Translations under genes and position numbers: made by a program
Part shown: positions 7,313 through 11,039 of the stretch, piece after piece
Layout: the number at the start of each line of letters is the position of its first letter
Numbering within the stretch: position 1 is the stretch's first letter
Notes under the pieces: generated by a model
Database searches by the model: none
The model's input: the letters and a program-made list of their open reading frames with translations, nothing else
Told to the model about the DNA's origin: nothing
NCBI GenBank assembly: GCA_037380725.1
Contig: JARRRL010000108.1
Coordinates: 1 to 11,039 of the forward strand
Source of the DNA: JARRRL01 sp037380725
Lineage (GTDB): Bacteria > Pseudomonadota > Gammaproteobacteria > Pseudomonadales > JANQJO01
DNA: 11,039 nt
Direction: 5' to 3'

Positions 7313-7822
7313 ATGCAAGCGATCGCTGTAACACCAGTACGGACAACAAACCCTGTATCGCATCACGCCCTACGCCGTACCCATGCGTCCGCCGCACACG
7401 CTGGTTTTTCACTCATTGAACTGATGGTGGTCATTGCGATCGTGGCCCTGCTGGCCGCAGTAGGCGTACCCGCATACACTTCGCAAATCAACAAAGCGTA
7501 TCGTGCTGATGCGCAGTCTGCACTAATGCAACTGGCCAGCGCTATGGAGCGGTACCGCACCATCAACAACACGTACAACGGTACAGCCGACGGCAGCGGC
7601 GTCCCGGTATCCACATTCTTTCCCGATCAAGCGCCACTGGATAGCAGCCAAAAATACTACACTTTACGCATCACCATCACCAACAGCGGTAATGGCTATA
7701 CCGTAACGGCAGCGCCAATCTCCGGAACACGTATGGACGGTGATTGGAGCTTCACATTGGCCAGCACGGGACTCAAACAACGCGTAAGCGGCGGTTCAAC
7801 CGTAACCGGTTGGGACATTTAA
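7313..7822 (+). CDS. Type IV prepilin (PilE/PilA-like) with a long leader
   Basis: This 169-residue protein has a class III signal: Gly31, then Phe32 and GFSLIELMVVIAIVALLAAV, with the conserved Glu at mature position 5. The prepilin peptidase would cut after Gly31 and methylate Phe32, leaving a 138-residue mature pilin. The leader is unusually long for a type IVa-type pilin (commonly about 5-10 residues), and no in-frame ATG, GTG or TTG occurs between ATG 7313 and the cleavage site. The globular part (residues ~60-169) follows the PilE pattern YTLRITITNSGNGYTVTAAP, then a D-rich turn, SFTLASTGLKQ, and an end in GWDI. The two C-terminal cysteines usual in this family (CG...CW) are missing, and the mature protein has no Cys at all. 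It lies 174 nt after the PilY1-like gene on the same strand and probably acts with it. Whether it is the major or a minor pilin cannot be told. Confidence 0.93.
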   Translation: MQAIAVTPVRTTNPVSHHALRRTHASAAHAGFSLIELMVVIAIVALLAAVGVPAYTSQINKAYRADAQSALMQLASAMERYRTINNTYNGTADGSGVPVSTFFPDQAPLDSSQKYYTLRITITNSGNGYTVTAAPISGTRMDGDWSFTLASTGLKQRVSGGSTVTGWDI

Positions 7823-8175
7823 TTGGGATATCTAAATTGTTAGGAAACACCGATGAACAGGCCCACCGAAGCCCGATGATGCCAGCATCGCGCGTACTAA
7901 TCCTGTGATTGACTTTCGACACGCGAGTGCTGAAACCCTTTAGATCCGAAGATACTTCACCACGTACTGGCATACCCATCTCAACAGCTAAGACCTTCAA
8001 CAAACAACGCAATTCATCACCCATTCGATTCAACGCCCAGCTCGGTCAGCGTAGCAGCAATGATCAGGATGCCATCCAGAACGCCGGGTTCAAATCGACC
8101 GGCAGCACAAGGCTTACACCAAGAACTTCGAGCACTGGACCAGGATAAGGGGTGCTTAACGAGAAATTTTTCTTT

Positions 8176-8208
8176 TATGTTGACTTTCTATCCAACGATG
8201 TCAACATA
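8176..8208. repeat. 9-bp perfect inverted repeat, operator-like
   Basis: TATGTTGAC (8176-8184) and GTCAACATA (8200-8208) are exact reverse complements separated by 15 nt. No T-run follows, so it does not look like a terminator. The arms contain TTGAC facing both ways. A repressor site or the end of an old mobile element are both possible. Confidence 0.55.
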
Positions 8209-8662
8209 TAAAGGCAGTATAAAGCGAATTTTTTATTTAACTTAATACAAACCGCAGAGGCTCTTCAAAAAAACGGCTCCAAAAGAGACGCAAACGTGAT
8301 CAATTTCGCACCAAAAACTATTTAAATGATGGCTAAGGAAACAAACTTCACTGTGATGGTACTATTTTAGAGTTTCACAATGGAGAATATACTTACGTGA
8401 GTGAATACAATCAAGGTTGCCCTGCAAGCTATGGCGAATCTGCTCGAGTTCAAATAATCCTGGAAATAATCCTGGAATGTTAATTTCTATTAATATAAAT
8501 CTCGAAAATTTCTCTCGATTAGTGCTCAAGTCATCCATTCATTACAGAGCAGCTTTTTCAGGATGGGTAGATTGTATACTGGAAGTTGACAAGGGGGGAT
8601 TAGTCACAAACAGTCCTTCGAAAATAATCTACAAAAATGCAACCATCGATAAGATTGGATAA
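8208..8662 (+). pseudogene. Decayed coding region, family unknown
   Basis: Three protein-like stretches occur one after another in different frames and without proper starts. The first ends near 8325 (TAEALQKNGSKRDANVINF). The second, 8337-8483, includes EFHNGEYTYVSEYNQGCPAS. The third ends at 8662 (FSGWVDCILEVDKGG). The 12-bp AAATAATCCTGG is duplicated in tandem at 8452-8475, near the junction of the second and third. I read this as one former gene broken by stops and frameshifts. The product is not recognised, and chance frames cannot be excluded. Confidence 0.3.
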
Positions 8663-8675
8663 GATGGTAACCATC
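8663..8675. repeat. Perfect odd palindrome GATGGTAACCATC
   Basis: Six-base arms GATGGT and ACCATC flank a single A, just after the stop of the decayed frame at 8662. There is no T-run, so it is more like a protein-binding site than a terminator. Confidence 0.5.
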
Positions 8676-8775
8676 ATTTAGGCTCGCTTTGGTTAAAATT
8701 TAAACCCTGCTTTTCGGAAAACGGAGTTTCCGTTCAAACACTATCGCGCAAAAACTTCGAACATCCCGCCTAAGC

Positions 8776-8804
8776 TCTGATAAGGGCATCAGAATATATA
8801 TTCT
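8776..8804. repeat. Hairpin TCTGAT/ATCAGA overlapping a 14-bp palindrome
   Basis: TCTGAT (8776-8781) and ATCAGA (8788-8793) form a 6-bp stem with a 6-nt loop. The perfect palindrome AGAATATATATTCT (8791-8804) overlaps it and ends where the candidate promoter's -35 begins. Confidence 0.5.
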
Positions 8805-8831
8805 TGCAACATCTAGGAGAAACGCTATAAT
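8804..8831 (+). promoter_or_regulatory. Candidate sigma-70 promoter for the LRR gene
   Basis: TTGCAA (8804-8809), a 16-nt spacer and a perfect TATAAT (8826-8831). Transcription would start near 8838 and give a leader of about 200 nt before the TTG start at 9037. No other gene on the plus strand lies between. Confidence 0.45.
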
Positions 8832-8991
8832 ACTCTTCTTTTTGTAATTTTTTGATCAATAAATAAGCTAACTCAAGCGCAGAACAACTTGGTCTTAAAA
8901 TCAATATATCCGAAGAATAATTTTATCATGATTCATCTTTGAGTAGCGCCCCCTGCAGAGTAGTAAAGTGCGCTGTTTGCACTGGGATTAG

Positions 8992-9006
8992 CGCAAACCG
9001 TTTGCG
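8992..9006. promoter_or_regulatory. LacI/PurR-like palindrome in the LRR gene leader
   Basis: CGCAAACCGTTTGCG is a perfect palindrome with 7-bp arms and one central C. It closely resembles LacI-family operators such as the PurR box, but with an odd centre. A further GTTTGC half-site lies at 8975-8980. The palindrome ends 30 nt before the start codon of the LRR gene, inside the predicted transcript, so it could be an operator acting as a roadblock or an RNA hairpin. Confidence 0.45.
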
Positions 9007-9022
9007 TTTATTGTAAGCCTAA

Positions 9023-9028
9023 GAGGAG
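9023..9028 (+). promoter_or_regulatory. Strong ribosome binding site before the TTG start
   Basis: GAGGAG lies 8 nt before TTG 9037. The frame is open only from the TAG at 8989, and no in-frame ATG occurs before residue ~80, so this site fixes TTG as the start. Confidence 0.75.
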
Positions 9029-9036
9029 CAGATCGT

Positions 9037-11039
9037 TTGAATATACAGCCCAGTAATCATTTTGGCAATGCACAGCAACGTGTGGATAGGGTTGGTAGCT
9101 CACCATCGGCTGCTCACGGGCAATCACCTGCTGGGCGCACGGACAGCGACTACAGTGAAAAAAGCCTGCGTCACCCTAGTAATGGAGACATCGCTCTTTG
9201 TCAGTTGAAAGCGCCTATTGAGTTGAAGAAAGCTCAAAAAATTGTCTCGCAACTGAAAAAATCTAGCTCGAATAAATTAATGAAGTTAGCTGAAAAAATA
9301 GATCAGGGAGCGTCTATTGAAAAATTAGATCTGGGTAAACTCGGCAAGAAAAAAATCTTACTTGCAATCAAGGCTATTCGACTGAGGCATACGCCTGGCC
9401 TGCAAGTACTTAATTTGTCATACAATAAATTGGGCGCGAAAAGCACACTCACTTTAATTGAAGCACTGCAATCGGGGCACCCGTCTGAGCTGAAATCACT
9501 TGATTTGTCATTCAATAAATTGGGCGCGAAAGGCGCACTCGCTTTAAGCGTGGCACTGCAATCGGGGCGTCTGCCAGGGCTGCATTCGCTGAATTTGTCA
9601 AACAATGAATTGGGCGCGAATGGCGCACTCGCTTTAAGTGCGGCACTGCAATCGGGGCATCTGTCTGGCCTGCAATCGCTTGATTTGAGTGGCAATTACT
9701 TTGACGCAGAAGGCGCACGTACTTTAAGTGCTGTACTGCAATTGGGACATCTGCCTGAGCTGCAATCACTTGATTTGTCAGACAATAGATTGGGCGCGGA
9801 AGGCGCACGCGCTTTAAGTGCTGCACTGCAATCGGAGCATCTGTCTCACCTGCAATCGCTTGATTTGAAATTCAATCCATTGGGCGCGGAAGGCGTACGC
9901 GCTTTAAGTACTGCGCTGCAATCGGGGCGTCTGCCTGAGCTAAAATCGCTTGATTTATCATACAGTAACTTGGGCCCGGATGGCGCACACGCCTTAAGTG
10001 AGGCACTGCAGTCGGGGTGTCTGTCTGGCCTGCAATCGCTTGATTTGAGAAATAATAACTTGGGCTCGGATGGCGCACTCGCTTTAAGTAAGGCACTGCA
10101 ATCGGGGCGGCTGTCTGGCCTACAATCGCTTAATTTGAAATTGAATGACCTGAGCTCGAAAAGCGAAAATACGATTGCTCAAGCGATCATATCGGCTGAT
10201 TTGAGTAAGCAGTTGAAAATCTATGGTTGCGACAACGTTAACAGCCTAATAACTCAAGCCATGAAAGATCTGTATGGTTACAATGGTTTTCAAAATGGTA
10301 TAGGACATGATAACGATCGCCGGCAAATCATAAGCCCCATGCATCATAAGATGGGATGGAATGCTCCAACCAGTAGCGATAGCGCAGAACTTCAAAGCAA
10401 GTCCCAAAGCCTCGGAACTGATCCTCTTCAAAACAGTGATCAGACTCAACACAAGGATGGGTCAAAGGATGAGTCAGGGCCATCCACTCAATCTATGCAT
10501 GAAGAGCTAGAAAAGCTAAAAAAGGAAGTCGCCCTTCTGGAGGAAGCTATTGGAAGCACATCATCATCGCGGCGGACAAAAAACATATCCGATAGAAGCG
10601 ATGAGAGCAGCGCCTCAGCTTCCGCACACTTTGAAAAAACAAGTGCAGCTGCAAATGCTGTCTTTGAGGACATTCGAAATCAAAAAAATATACGGCAAGA
10701 GGGGGGGTTCTCTGCTGCAAGCTCCGGCATAAATACGGAGGATGAGCAGCATGACCACAACAGCATTTTGATACAAGCTGTAAAGCGCAATGAAGATCCA
10801 AAAATGTTTACGTCCTTGATCAAAAGATTTTCAAGCAAGTTAAATCATATAATGATCAATAAAAAAGGAACAATGTCTTCTGCTCTTGACGCCGCTGTCC
10901 ATTACGGAAGACCAGAGCTGGTAGATCAACTTCTACAGGAAGACGTTCCATCAGCTCAAAATAAGCTCGAATATAATCTTATTCGCGAAGCCCGGGTGAA
11001 TAAAGGCAAGTACGATGACGAAGGACATCGCACACAATC
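9037..11039 (+). CDS. LRR protein with coiled coil and ankyrin-like region (5' part, runs off right edge)
   Basis: The frame is open from TTG 9037 to the right edge: 667 codons, no stop. Residues 1-65 are polar and Ser/Gln/Asn-rich (MNIQPSNHFGNAQQR...), with no Sec signal, as in many type III secreted effectors. A helical region and a half-repeat (~90-118) cap nine LRRs of exactly 30 residues (119-388). Their consensus, LxSLDLSxNxLGAxGAxALS then AALQSGxLPG, is the ribonuclease-inhibitor/NLR-like type. A linker follows, then a short charged heptad-like helix (~487-506, HEELEKLKKEVALLEEAI), a Ser-rich linker, and from ~575 a helical region with an ankyrin-like unit (SALDAAVHYGRPELVDQLL, ~615-633) at the edge. 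LRR and ankyrin folds bind proteins; I infer a host-directed effector or scaffold. No catalytic domain is visible, but the C-terminus is missing. Confidence 0.92.
   Translation, partial: MNIQPSNHFGNAQQRVDRVGSSPSAAHGQSPAGRTDSDYSEKSLRHPSNGDIALCQLKAPIELKKAQKIVSQLKKSSSNKLMKLAEKIDQGASIEKLDLGKLGKKKILLAIKAIRLRHTPGLQVLNLSYNKLGAKSTLTLIEALQSGHPSELKSLDLSFNKLGAKGALALSVALQSGRLPGLHSLNLSNNELGANGALALSAALQSGHLSGLQSLDLSGNYFDAEGARTLSAVLQLGHLPELQSLDLSDNRLGAEGARALSAALQSEHLSHLQSLDLKFNPLGAEGVRALSTALQSGRLPELKSLDLSYSNLGPDGAHALSEALQSGCLSGLQSLDLRNNNLGSDGALALSKALQSGRLSGLQSLNLKLNDLSSKSENTIAQAIISADLSKQLKIYGCDNVNSLITQAMKDLYGYNGFQNGIGHDNDRRQIISPMHHKMGWNAPTSSDSAELQSKSQSLGTDPLQNSDQTQHKDGSKDESGPSTQSMHEELEKLKKEVALLEEAIGSTSSSRRTKNISDRSDESSASASAHFEKTSAAANAVFEDIRNQKNIRQEGGFSAASSGINTEDEQHDHNSILIQAVKRNEDPKMFTSLIKRFSSKLNHIMINKKGTMSSALDAAVHYGRPELVDQLLQEDVPSAQNKLEYNLIREARVNKGKYDDEGHRTQ
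9391..10200 (+). repeat. Nine tandem 90-bp LRR-coding repeats
   Basis: Units begin at 9391 and every 90 bp to 10111, with no indels. Blocks such as GCACTGCAATCGGGGC and CTGCAATCGCTTGATTTG recur almost unchanged, so the copies are recent or homogenised by recombination. Variation concentrates at the residues after LDLS and around the Asn, which lie on or near the concave binding face of an LRR. The first and last units are the most diverged. Confidence 0.92.

Larger units (their letters stand above)
7823..9036. other. Long stretch without an intact gene
   Basis: Positions 7823-8160 have moderate GC and several short overlapping frames. The minus 8033-7773 and plus 7909-8148 frames lack ribosome binding sites and recognisable motifs. 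A short plus tail ends at ~8159 (RQHKAYTKNFEHWTRIRGA) and may be a remnant. From 8160 on the DNA is AT-rich, with several inverted repeats, a decayed coding region (8208-8662), a candidate promoter (8804-8831) and the leader of the LRR gene. Confidence 0.5.

Noticed and set aside
7773..8033. Minus 86-codon frame MNRMGDELRCLLKVLAVEMG...
   Set aside because: It runs into the end of the pilin gene on the opposite strand and shows no motif or homology I recognise. It remains a weak possibility as a remnant.
9303..10096. Several minus-strand frames with repeated LKRVRLPRP
   Set aside because: They are antisense shadows of the 90-bp LRR repeats, whose LRR consensus on the plus strand is unmistakable.

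Overview
The window reads as DNA from a Gram-negative proteobacterium that lives with a eukaryotic host. It encodes type IV pilus parts (a prepilin and a PilY1-like secreted protein). It also encodes two repeat-built proteins of the kind bacteria deliver into eukaryotic cells: one with leucine-rich repeats (LRRs) plus an ankyrin-like tail, the other with 32-residue repeats carrying basic KRKR clusters. The moderate GC content, long gene-poor stretches and decayed coding fragments suggest a genome under reduction. A Burkholderiaceae fungal endosymbiont such as Mycoavidus would fit, but this is inference and no marker gene is present.

Layout, left to right. Positions 1-710 (minus) hold the 5' part of a repeat protein that runs off the left edge. 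After a gene-poor stretch come a DUF6624 gene (1257-1805) and a small cupin gene (1888-2370), both plus and probably co-transcribed. Converging on them is a minus-strand pair of small unknown membrane proteins (3446-3102 and 3099-2449), tightly spaced and preceded by three copies of a 12-bp repeat. Positions 3447-4174 have no convincing gene. They hold a decayed minus-strand coding tail and what looks like its terminator.

Positions 4175-7138 encode a large secreted von Willebrand A (vWA) protein resembling the N-terminal half of PilY1 but without the C-terminal beta-propeller. The prepilin follows at 7313-7822. Positions 7823-9036 are mostly non-coding, with fragments of decayed reading frames, several inverted repeats, a candidate promoter and a LacI/PurR-like palindrome. 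From 9037 to the right edge runs an open LRR protein that starts with TTG.

Functionally, the PilY1-like protein and the prepilin would form a surface adhesion or motility module. The two edge proteins are the best candidates for host-directed effectors. Both are cut by the window edges, so their full architecture is unknown. The most unusual items are the KRKR repeat protein, the LRR/ankyrin-like protein, the shortened PilY1-like protein and the cysteine-free pilin with a long leader.
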